In this document: positions 39,903-51,400 of the stretch, in pieces
Layout: each line of letters opens with the position of its first letter
Numbering within the stretch: the stretch's first letter is position 1
Assembly: GCA_027627225.1 (NCBI GenBank)
Contig: CM051029.1
Span: 11,002,215-11,066,214 of the forward strand
DNA length: 64,000 nt
Direction of reading: 5' to 3'
DNA from: Congeria kusceri
Lineage: Eukaryota > Mollusca > Bivalvia > Myida > Dreissenidae
Notes under the pieces: model-generated
Told to the model about the DNA's origin: nothing
Database searches by the model: none
The model's input: only the letters and a program-made list of their open reading frames with translations
Position numbers and translations under genes: made by a program

Positions 39903-40883
39903 ATGAAATTACCATCACTTTACTGGATTCCTAAACTCAATAAAACTCCATACAAAAGTCGTTTTATAGCAAATTCAGTGTCATGTACCACTAAACAATT
40001 ATCAGTTTACCTGATTTCTGGTATGAGTGCTATTAGGAATCACATGACTAAATACTGCAATACAGTTAATGATAATACGAACATTAACTTATTTTGATCA
40101 ATACAAATTCGTCTAAAGTTATTAATAAAATTGAAAGCAAATATTACAAAGCGTCCTGTGTGAGTACATATGATTTTTCTACATTGTATACCACCCTACC
40201 TCATAGTCTTATTAAAGCATAAACTTGTTTCGCTTATCGAAAAAAAACATTTGATGAGAGAAATGCTCATACCTGGCTATACATACTAATACAGCACTCT
40301 TTACTAGTCAGATTTTTGATAAATATATTATTTGGACTTGCTTAGATTTAGCCATTACCTTTCTTCTGGATAACTTATTTGTTGATTTCAATGGGAAAAT
40401 ATTTAAACAAATTATTGGTGTTCCAATGGATACTAACTGTGCACCGCTTATAGCTGATCTATTTCTATATTGCTATGAAAGGGATTTTATGCTAAGTTAT
40501 CAAAAGATAAACAATTAAATTTGATTCAATGTTTTTATCAAACTAGTAGATATATTGATGACATATTAAACATAGATAACCCTTTCTTTGAACAAAATAT
40601 CCAAAACATTTACCCTAAAGAACTTTTCTTAAATAAATCGTTTTCATCGTATACAGATGCTGAATGTATGCTGTATGCTAAATTCTATAAAAAATATAAT
40701 GTCTTAGTTTCTAAATACAATGTTTATTTGAAATGGTTCTTATGTAACGGAATATCCCACCCATCATTTTACAGTGAATTTTTGAAACCATTTCGCAAAT
40801 GTAAATATGTTAAAGGAAATGCTAAACGTATACTTAATAATTTAGTACACTCTTATCAAAATGATATAATGCACTTATATTAA
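39903..40883 (+). pseudogene. Reverse transcriptase part of Penelope-like copy 1
   Basis: Fragments in shifted frames: KLPSLYWIPKLNKTPYKSRF, SCTTKQLSVYL, GVPMDTNCAPLIADLFLYCY around 40420-40480, SRYIDDILNIDNPFF (40545-40587), and a C-terminal part KKYNVLVSKYNVYLKWF to a stop at 40881. A TGA at the NLF-SIQ position (about 40096) replaces Trp seen in copy 2, so it is a mutation rather than a candidate selenocysteine. Confidence 0.8.
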
Positions 40884-41880
40884 AAAGCACATGCTTATTA
40901 GTTTTCGATACTGAATTTCTTTCATGTTTACATATTTGGTCGTTTGAAATTGTGGATAAGTAGCTTTAACTTCTTGCGTTTTTAAAATTATGACGTCATC
41001 GTGTGCCTTGCGCGTTTCTGGATTACGTCATCATTTAAATATTTTTACCGTCTCAGTGACGTAGCGTAAGATTATCTAGGATATATTGTGACCTTTCATT
41101 TAATATTTTACAGCATTTCCGATTTTTTCACTGGTTTTAACACCACGTTCATTAAGTTAAATTATTTTTCAAATCTGGGTTAGCAGGAAGATGTAGAATA
41201 ATATATTACGTCTTATTCAGTTTAAAGAAACATATACAACACAGCTATGTAATTTGGCTTTTTACACCCAACATTACGGCCTCTTCCTGAAATGCATGCT
41301 GATGATCTGAAATTAATATATTACGTCTTATTCAGTTTAAAGAAACATACAGAACACAGCTATGTAATTTGGCTTTTTACACCCAACATTACGGCCTCTT
41401 CCTGAACGTGCATGATGATGGTCTGAAAATTAACTTATATGATGCTATGTCTTTAAAGCTTTTTATAAAAAACGAGATGTTGTTGATACTTGCTTTTTTT
41501 TGTTTCATTTCATCGTGCCTCAGAAAGTTGCAATGCACCTGCTCTGGTTTGCATCTTGCTATTGTGTTATTAAATGGTAATTAAATTGAATAATATTCTC
41601 TGTTATTGCTTTTGAATTTGAATTGAGATGCTATGAGGCTAATTTTTATTTACACTTACATGTTTTGTGAATAATTCTGGTCCAAGTGTGAGATTCGTGC
41701 GCACATAAACAGGTTTAAACCCTAAATGCTTTGAATTGACCGCTGCAAGGCGGTGAACCCAGTGTTTTATGTTTATGTTTTTTTGTAATGCCCTGTGTAT
41801 TGGTGTTGACAATTGGTCACTTGTCATTAATACAAGACTTCGAGCAGCTAATAAAAGGTCCCTCCTGCTGACACAACTGG
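40884..41880 (+). repeat. 3' untranslated region of Penelope-like copy 1
   Basis: From about 41120 onwards this matches the sequence 3' of copy 2 (58190 down to 57590, minus strand) and two solo copies near 7.5 and 29.6 kb. It contains an internal direct duplication of about 80 bp (41205-41292 and 41323-41405) and a conserved small hairpin, GACCG...CGGTGA, near 41740-41755. The constant orientation relative to RT in both coding copies suggests it belongs to the element. Confidence 0.65.
40981..41038 (+). repeat. Inverted repeat with TGACGTCA core, 3' of Penelope-like copy 1
   Basis: TTTAAAATTATGACGT is followed after about 26 nt by ACGTCATCATTTAAA, forming an imperfect hairpin of about 14 pairs. 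It lies between the RT stop and the conserved 3' UTR, a segment absent from copy 2. I could not fit it to the selenocysteine-insertion (SECIS) consensus. Confidence 0.45.
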
Positions 41881-42277
41881 AGTTTCGCTTTATTTATATT
41901 TTAACACCAGAGAGCACGAGGAAATATAAATGATCACTAGACCGTTCAATTTGTATCATACCTGTATTAGAAATTGTGTATGATGGAGCTGTGCAAAATT
42001 GGAAACCGATGCGATTAGTCATTTTTTAGAAAACCGAAATATAAAAGGTATAGTTAGAAGTGCCTATGGCTGTAGAGTCATTGTTCTTTTAGCTGAACAA
42101 CATTTATTTTAAACACGACAGTTTAACCAAATGTTTAATGAAAATTCAGTAATCCCAGCAAACATTCGATTACTTCCCTTTGACTGTTCATAAATCGAAA
42201 TACCCATACTAGTCGCAGTGTAGTGTATATAGCTTATGATTACCCATATAGTTAATATACATATCCGTATGACGTAC

Positions 42278-42413
42278 CAGGTCCGTGATTACTTGTGGCT
42301 GGCGACGTCGCACCATCCTGACCGCCTGCGCTATGGCCACCTCGCCGTCTACTTTAATCTGCTCCAGGACGCTCCAAAGGACCGCAAACAGGCCACTACG
42401 TGTGTAGCCGTCC
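42278..42413 (-). CDS. RPTP exon: D2, atypical signature
   Basis: A 136-nt exon with acceptor CGTTTCAG and donor GTACGT. It completes [16 protein letters not shown]; Cys-x5-Arg is kept although most of the motif is changed. It ends [13 protein letters not shown], where the Q-loop glutamine is lost. The donor shows that at least one further exon, with the last helix and stop codon, must follow. Confidence 0.92.
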
Positions 42414-45400
42414 CTGAAACGTGTATACATTACAACAATCACTTTGCTACCTATGAAACTACAATAACTTAATTACAGTGTTATCGATTGTCATTCCTAA
42501 ATAACTAGCAATACGAAAATTCAGAACCACCGTTGTATTATTAAACACTAAAACCCTTACTACCCCCAATGAGATTATGTTATGTTGGGGATGGGTTTGT
42601 CTGTTTGTTTGCAATATTAAACAAACAGTTATGAACGCATTTGCATGACATTGTTTGTGAAGGATGTAAATAGGCCAATGGTGAATTCCCTATTATTGTG
42701 AAATAGGGCTAACATGAAATATATTATTTATATTATTTCAACAATTCACGCCATACCGGCACTGTAGGACTACCGGCCCAGGCGGGTTTCCCTGTGTGAC
42801 TGCTTTCCACACGTCCAGGAGCGTTTCCACCGTGCACAGTCGGGACACGTCCGGCCACGAGGTGAACTCGTAGTGACGTAGGTCGGTGTGCTCGTCCTTG
42901 TATAAATGCGAACGTGTACAAATATATACATACATATTTAATGTATTGGTTATGAATAGGCAATGTTCTGTTTTACATCAAATAAGTATTATGGTATGTT
43001 GAGTAATTTAACACGCATATTAGAGAAATAGAGTTGTTTAAAACACATGTGTAAACGTTTCATTTAATTACATGCAATGACAAAATAGTTCTTGCATTTA
43101 ATCTCTATACGTTCAATACAAGTGTTTGACGCGTTCGAAACCAAAACGTTTTCCTGATTGTGTTACTTGTCAGGAACAAAATTCATTCACATCAAGCATA
43201 TTGATCACACAGTTAAATACCTCCACACTGTATGAATATCTCAGGGAACGTTTTGTGAAATTCTTCATCTGTTGTACTGATTGGGTTTCCAAGGTGAATG
43301 AGTTAAATTGCTGTTTGGAATCTCCCGTTCCCCAGCACTGTTCGTTCTAAGAAAACAGCATATACAATGTATTCAATATACGTTATGTGTGAAGAAATTT
43401 TTGTACCATTTTTAACGTTATAATATTAAGATTTATTAGGCTAAGATTGTATTTGAACATATTGTTAAACATGCTTTAAACAGAATTTAATCTCAAAACA
43501 TGGCATTTTAGACTGTTAGATGACAACAGCAAATCATCAAACATTAGTATCGGATATATTAAACGCAAATAAGAAATACCTTCTTCTCCCCAAAGACAAC
43601 TAAACTGGACGCTGCCTGGTCCCTTATCAGTCTCACAAATTCAACACTCGTCTTTTCCAATGGATACTGTATCAGGATTAGCTTGTTGTTATGCAAGTAG
43701 GTCTGCAAACCAATGACTACCTTATCAACGAAATTAAAGGTGCAGTTTGTTTAAATTTACATAAATACAACGTTATATTGTTATAAATATTCCTTTAAAG
43801 GAAGCTGGCATGATTAAAATAATTGTTGTATTTTCTCTCACGTGTTTTTTAAACGTATCACTATTCAAGTGTTCAATAATTGTAGTATAGGTCGCGGTGG
43901 CGTAGCGGATATTGAGTCCGCCTAGCGATCGGGAGGTCCCGGGTTCGATCCCCAATTCTGGAAACATACCCAAGAATCTTTCTCAAAGACACCAAGTAGT
44001 GGTTCTACCCAGAAAACGGACTCCAGAGAGTCTCAGTAAACCTTAGGCTTTCGATGCAATCGAGCTAAAACAAATAGGTTTAAACTGAAACTGTAGTAAT
44101 AATAGTGTATATGTGGTAAATAAATGATATAAATTACAAACTGAAACATAAACGGCGTTGTTGTAGCTGTTTTGGCAAGGCATATTCGGCATAGGTCTAT
44201 ATTTGTCATCTGAAAGGAATACAAATTATGTGTATAAGCCTTGTGCATTGATCCTTCTTTTTGTATTTATCCGGTTATTACTGTTTTCGACGACTTAATA
44301 CAATATAAATTATTGAATCTGTTTAGGGTAAACAATGGTAAAGAAGACACGTATTGCTGGTCTAACTATTAAACGGGAAGGAAGTAAAGACATATCATAA
44401 CACATATTATTTTCATGGTATATATAATTTTGGATGCTTAAATAAAACAAAATAATTATTTGTAAATAAGATGAACTAGGTTACTAACCGGGTACAACTG
44501 AATCATCGAGATTCTTCCGGATGTTTTCATGCGATATTCTTCCTGGTGCATTGGCATACTCACAGTCGGAAGCTGCATGTGTCTGTATATCCCTGCATAA
44601 CTCCTACAACCATACTTTATACTTTATATATAAAAACGGACGAATAAAAGGGCTGTATTCCACACTTTACGTGAAACAATCATACATAGCATGTTCTTGA
44701 CTGACGCTATGTATGGCTATCTTGAACATCGCGTTATCGTAATATGTAATTATCAATATCATATATGCATAAAAAACTATGCACATGGCCCAATGGTGTA
44801 CATACGCGCGCAATGAATCAAAATGTGGGTCATATTCTAAGTTATGGTTCTAACGTAAAAAATAAATTAATATGTCACATAACTCAAGACTCAAAGATAG
44901 CCAAGTAAGTGGACGATCAATGTTGTCTTCACGCACCAGTTTCAGCCATATATTGCATTTTATATCATCTATAGGAGATGTGGTCCAAGTTGGGTTCTAT
45001 TTAAGGGAACACATGATTCTATCAAGGTATGCCGTTTATTTGATCGCATTTTAACATGCTAATATGAGTGAATTAAAATACATGATATGCCCCTATGTTA
45101 TTCATTAGTTAGCTGAAGTGTCTCAATAGTTTTGTTTACTTCGGAGACAATTATAAATGCATATAGCAATGTTATTACATCAGTACACAAAACAAAATGC
45201 GAAATATTATACTAAATTAGCATACTTCAAATTCCTGTTCGATATATTTCACGAACTCTGTGGAGGTGCTCAAGTCACTAATCTCCTCGGATCTGTACAC
45301 TACACCGATGGGACACAAGGTCTCACAGACACACTCGTGCAGGTAAAGGTACTGCTCCTATATATACAATCATGCATACACACATGACGGATCAATTTGA

Positions 45401-48400
45401 GAAAAGCAATCATAACATTGTTTACAATTCGTACTCGAAGTCTCTCAATGTTAAAATAATGTATTATTTATTATTCCAGAAATGTATATAACGAAGATAA
45501 CGAAACAGTTAATATGTCGATTAGTTTTGTTGCTGAGCTGCAAAAAGCGTTGTTTGCATTCACCGATTTCATACATAAACCGCACACGATTGTTTCAGAT
45601 GACCATGTCTTATTAGCTGTGCGTCATATAATTATCAGTACCATCTTAAATGCTTTTATTGCACTTCACTTAAAATAGAGACGAGTTTTTGAACGATCTT
45701 CTTGTACATGCACTGTTGAACTAGATGTGATTGTGATATGGTCATTTATGTACTCTGCATAAGTACCTTTGTCTGCACCATACACATCCGCTGATCCCTC
45801 AGTGTATCCACGGCATCATACACATTCACCTTTCCTTCAGCAATCCCCTGGTCGTACAGATAGTCCAGGGCGATGAACGTTCCCGTACGGCCAACACCGG
45901 CGCTATTCACATAATGCAAAGTTAAAAAATACTGTGTCCAAGTTCATGTAAATCCAAACCGGACATACAGTTAACACGTAATGTATCACAATCAATCACA
46001 ATATTTTTCGAAGAAAAAAAACAACACCAACAACCAACATCAACAAACAAATATAAAGCCATTCATTTCAAGCAGCGTTGGTTGCCACCGTGCGATGTGC
46101 ATACATCTGTACATTGACAATATAAAAACTAAAACGTGACTAAATTCAAATGCTAATTAAATTTTACATTTCATGTATTAATAGTTTGTCGAAACAATAT
46201 AATTATTTACCTTAACAATTATCTTGTTAAAATTTAACAAAAAAGAAAACGGTGACAATAATATTTTCATTCTAACAAATAACATAGGCACTTATAACAT
46301 AATATCTGTGATATCAAACCATTTACAACCTGCAATGCACGAGCATTGGTGCTGCTGTAACAATGGCATGGTTTCGAATCTTGTTCCAGAATTGAATCAT
46401 TGCCAACGAGGTGTCCGGGATATCTTTATCCGGCCAAGTTGTGAAGTGAAAATGCGTCACACAGTGTTTCTTCACGGAATGTTCCTGAATTTGTTATACG
46501 AAATATGTTCTATGTGTGTGTCAGTCAAAACGATCTGAGTCATGAATATAAATAATTGTGAGTATTGACTCATAGCTTATGATAAACAGCCACATTAACA
46601 TTCAGTTGATGAATTTTGGGTTAGACTAAATCCGTTATTCAAAAAATGTACTATGGAAAATCGGAGTAGTGGTTTTAGTAAGTAAATATGTGAAAATGCA
46701 ATTGACTCGCATGACACAAATTTAACAATTTAATGTTTACATTATGCAATCTGTATTCAATCGTACACGCACAATCGTATTTTCATAAAAAATATATCAG
46801 CTTAAGATGAACACAAACACGCAGTAAAATCATTTTCAACTACTAAAAGCCAAATAAATACTTTAAGACTCATTTGACATGACGTTGATTTTATACCAGA
46901 GATCGCTATGAAACGTTTCGAACCGGAGAACAATCTAAGCATTTTGTACCCTAACATGTAAGCAAACATGCCCGGTACATTATTGGTGTAATAAGTTTTA
47001 CCGTTATGCATTCCAGCTGCCTAACGACGTAGTTCGCATATGTCTGACAGCTTGTCGTTCTAACTGTGTAGTCACCGAACCGTCCGCTGTTGTCGTACCA
47101 GTACTGGAAACACTTCCTCTGAAATCATGTTGCAATGTTCATCGCAATCTCATTAAAATCACATACAGTTTGATGCTTATGAACTGAAATGTAGATATAG
47201 CTACTGGGACGAACGTCAGCATTTGATCATAATGAAATACATTTATTAGATTTTAATGCATATTCAGGGAGAGTGAAAATAGCGTAACAACGTATAACAT
47301 TACATAAATATTTACATGCACAAACAGTTTGTTTCCTGATTTCATGTGCTTCAGCTGTTGGTAAATACAAATACAATTACCTTGACACCCTCGACTGTAT
47401 TTGTTAGCATAACAATAACAGATATATTTTCCGACAAAATCATTTTCCAAAAGTCTTCGAGTGTATTCGCCTGCGGACCTGTAATCAATAGCAATCGTAA
47501 AAAAGACAAGCAACACCATGACATAATGTATTAAATTATTATGTTTTAACACTTATTTGAACAAGTGACATTTAAAACAGATTTTACCATATATTCTTTG
47601 TTAAAAAAAACTTCCATTAAAATACAGATTACAATATGTATTTTAAGTATCTAATTTGGATATTAAGTTTGAACTCAACACAATGGGGAAAGATACTTAT
47701 GTTGCATTCTTCACATAGTGATTAGTGCACGTACATGCTTCAGGGTTGTCCAGAAAGTGCGTAAATTGGTGTTGTAAAATGAAATATGATTATCGTAAGA
47801 TGTCTATTTGTGTGCGTGTATAACAATATATTTCTAAAAATATTGTTTATTTTGATCATCTTCTTACGCTAAAGTTTCTTTATTTGCATAGTCTTAGCAA
47901 CGAAACTACTAAAGTACGGAGCACTTCAAAGTTTCATTAGAATTTATCAAAAGTAAATCAAATTTCAAAACACTTCTTTGTTAAATCTCCGCAAATCTTG
48001 TCAAACATGTCCCAATTCTTAACAGTTTATGACGTGAAATTAACAAAGAATACCGATACACAGTGTGTTTCACAAGTGTACTAAAATGACGACGTTTGAC
48101 GTTCATACGGAGCGATTAAGGGTAATCATCTTTAGAATAAATCTCTGAATGAATGGTACGGACACATATGACTTATTAATTAAGGGATGTTCGTCTTCCG
48201 TTTTTTCCCGGGTTATATCTAACTAACATTGTCGGTTAATAGTTTGAAATGACGCTGGTAAGCAAATAAATTGATGCCCACTCTCTTTCTTCGTTTTCCC
48301 GTTTAACTCCACATGAATGCTGCTTCAGCGTGTTATATTGTGTCACGCATGGTGAACGTTACATATTATCAGGAAGTATGCTTTAAGGTAGTAATTCTAT

Positions 48401-51400
48401 TTTATTACAGTAAATTAAATGATATTATTATATATTATGTGCCATTCAAATAAAACAACATATATGGCAACAATGTTTCATAAACACCAGTTCCATAATT
48501 TATACAAGGTTATAAGGGTAGAGCTTTTATTAAATCATCCAAAAATAAATGAATATTTTGGGAAAAAATGCTGTGCCATAAGGACATTCCACCAGCTCAT
48601 CGCTGCGAGGATACGTCACTTCTCGATTTTTAAATGATTTAGCATGATCCGTGTATTCCAATCTGTGCCAGTATAATTTCGAAGTCTGACTTGTGCGGGC
48701 AAGGTTATGAAAATTTTTCCTAATTCAGAAACAACAACATATACAAAATAAGTAAATACGTGATAAGTGAAATAAGTGAATGGTACAGAAAAATCAGTAT
48801 GCAGTGGGTAGTTCGACACAGAAAATATGTTCCGCCGTCTGGAGAATATTTTGAGAAATAGCGACGTTATGTGCGCATGACGTTGTAATCCGGGTCAAAC
48901 TGCTCCGTCCTTCGTGCGTTGCGCTGTTTGATCATGTTGTATGAATAACTCCTACAACCATACTTTATACTTTCGTTCATTTAAAATATATTACTCAACT
49001 TTAACAAATACAAGTGTATTTATTTAATTATGTAGTTTTTTGTAAATATTCTTTACGCCAAACAAACACTATTTGAGCACTCTACGAACTCCCCGGACAA
49101 CCGACGAAAGTATTATTAACTTATATAGCTTAAAATCTAATCGGAACTTGCTGTGATGACTGTTAAATAGTCAAAATATTTTAGATAAACCCCGTGTGGT
49201 ATTAATTTGTATATTGGATGAATCCCATGTAAGATTTATGTGTATATTTGATGAACCCCGTGTGAGATTAATTTGTATATTTGCATACATGCTTTAATAG
49301 AACAAGCTCGCACCTGTGAATCTTAAGGAAATACAGCCTAGTTGTACACAATATTCACGTTTACCTTGTGCAGCGATATACCGAGAAGACCTATAATATC
49401 CCTGCAACATACAAACCGTGTGTGAAATCCGTATCAGAATGTCATTGGATAATATACACTATCATACATGCGTTTCGAAATTGTAACTGGAAACTATAAT
49501 AAGCGTAATAAGATAAAAATAAGTATGATTCTATACAATTTTCCTACGTTTATGTAGCTCGCGTTGATAAAATCTGTATCTTCTCTTCCATCTACAGATG
49601 GCAACACGACACGGTTGAAGTCATCTACAATACACATGTTTTCGTGTATGTGATACATGTTAGAACAACGCATACGCATATACACGAAATGAATCGCAAC
49701 TCACAAAAGTGTTTTCATCTTAAATGCGCGCTTTCGAGGTTATTATAAGAAATGGAGTCATACTTTTTACTTACAAGGGTATATGGTTTTGTATCTGTTT
49801 TTGGAGATGTTACAAGTCTTTTGTGCTGCTTGCGTTTGGTACTTTTGTACACGCTGAAATTTCTGAAATAAAATGTACATGTATAACTTATAAAATATAA
49901 GGTTTTGCGTATAATACGAGTATTTGTGATGACATCGTTTTGGAAAACCTTACAAAACATAATTGCAGCATTACTGTGAACGGTATGGACTTTCCAGTCA
50001 TTATCAATACCTTATATGCTTACATATAAAGTTCTTACCTAACTTCACTTGTTCACATTTAACACATTCACGCTTGATTTGACAGAAATTGTATAACAAT
50101 AAGCATTAAATAATAATTACATTAAATTCGGAATAGACTTTAGCAGGTTCAGTGTTAGTCTTTTTTATTGCCTGCCGTAACAAACGAAGATTTAATGTTC
50201 GACTCTCATTTCCTTGAACGTTGCTGTATTGGATGTCTTCCTCTCTGCGATATGCCCCAAACTGTATCTCAGTTGGCAATGTCGGTTGTATTGTCGGTAA
50301 TGGTGGTGGTGGTGTCACTGTGTCCATTTTGAATTCGCAGGCATGATGCCCTTGGACAGTTTTAATTTCACCTACGTAAAATTCATCATCTCAGTAGAAC
50401 TATATGAGCTCATATTAGTGTAACACCATTCAGTAGTATAATAAATAATAACAATGTATTCATAATAATATTGTCTTTACCATTAATATCGTCAATTTTA
50501 CATGTAATACGAATGTAAGAAGTAATATGCACATACTTAGTCTCATGCTGAGTGTGTTGTCATATATCGCAATTGAACGCCGTAATATTGTAAATGATTT
50601 GATATTAATATTTCCTTGTCATCTCATATCAATAATCCATAATGGTAATACTAATATTCCAAGCCTTACAATACAATTGAGGATACTATATACTCACCAT
50701 GGTTAACATATTCGTGCCGATGTGAAGAGGATCCTTTGGTTGCTTTGGTTGAATGATTACTGTAAAAAACAATTAATGCTTGAAAATATCATTTACATTA
50801 CGGTGATTTTCCGTTATATTTATTTTAATCAAATCTTGTTCGCAACGTGTACATTTATATGGAACCTGAATTCCATTCAATATGCAATTATAAATTCATG
50901 TCTATGGTACCATAATTGCAGATAACATACATTAGTGAATTAATTCAATGAATGACGCACGACGCAGGTGTATGACTGTTATTAAATTCATAAGATTCCG
51001 CTTTAAATAATTTAAGCTTTGAGCTGTGAAATCCGACAACATTGCTACCGATAGAAAATATATAATCATTTATACTTGAATCAAATGTCAGGTACCTTGG
51101 TTTACGTAACCTGTTTCTGATGGCTTGGGCGAAGTTTATGCCTTGGTGTTAAAACAGAAAACGATTATAAATGTGTTTCTAAATAAATAATGTAAGTTTA
51201 AGATATTGTATTAATACAATTAATAATTACTCAACTCCCCATGTTTTGTTACGGCATATTATTTAAATCATCTATAATATTGTTACTAGTAATTAATAAA
51301 GTTGCAAAAGCACTTTTTTAGTTATATTGATAACAACATATAACTATACCTCTCAGCTTAAATACTACGACCACAACTACAGTTATGGCAATCAGAGCAA

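Larger units (their letters stand above)
38024..40883 (+). pseudogene. Penelope-like retroelement copy 1 (Naiad-type, GIY-YIG before RT), decayed
   Basis: Domain order on the plus strand is: an N-terminal segment (38117-38245), cysteine-rich SSKCICCKYLN, GIY-YIG motif GAQYVGHRGRSLKTRFRE (38502-38556), WIKCLKTAYTLGLNDN, GIDLIDIP, CYKYN, a linker with an apparent U-x-C (39352-39360) then GHVITGNL, and an RT region with LPSLYWIPKLNKTPYKSRF (39909 on) and the catalytic YIDD (40551-40562). TAA stops, frameshifts and an internal deletion after TDAE show it is dead. GIY-YIG at the N-terminus is the permuted order of the Naiad/Chlamys Penelope-like clade rather than the C-terminal order of canonical Penelope. 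In-frame TGA at 38453, 38486 and 39352 replace conserved cysteines. Confidence 0.82.

Noticed and set aside
40096..40098. TGA in the RT of copy 1 as another selenocysteine
   Set aside because: Copy 2 has Trp at this position, so this is a TGG to TGA mutation.
40981..41038. SECIS element in the 3' region of copy 1
   Set aside because: The hairpin pairs its TGA-containing arm by ordinary base pairs and lacks a recognisable SECIS quartet and apical AA, and the segment is absent from copy 2.
41639..41827. 62-codon minus-strand ORF as the missing last phosphatase exon
   Set aside because: It is the reverse strand of the repetitive Penelope-like 3' UTR, found at three other places in the window.
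42751..42756. D2 signature read through as QCRYGVN
   Set aside because: GTATGG is the splice donor; joined to the next exon the sequence is [10 protein letters not shown].
45892..45916. Apparent loss of the D1 catalytic cysteine (open frame reads [10 protein letters not shown])
   Set aside because: The bases before GCC GGT are an intron acceptor (AATAG); the previous exon at 46330-46484 ends VHC plus AG, restoring [10 protein letters not shown].
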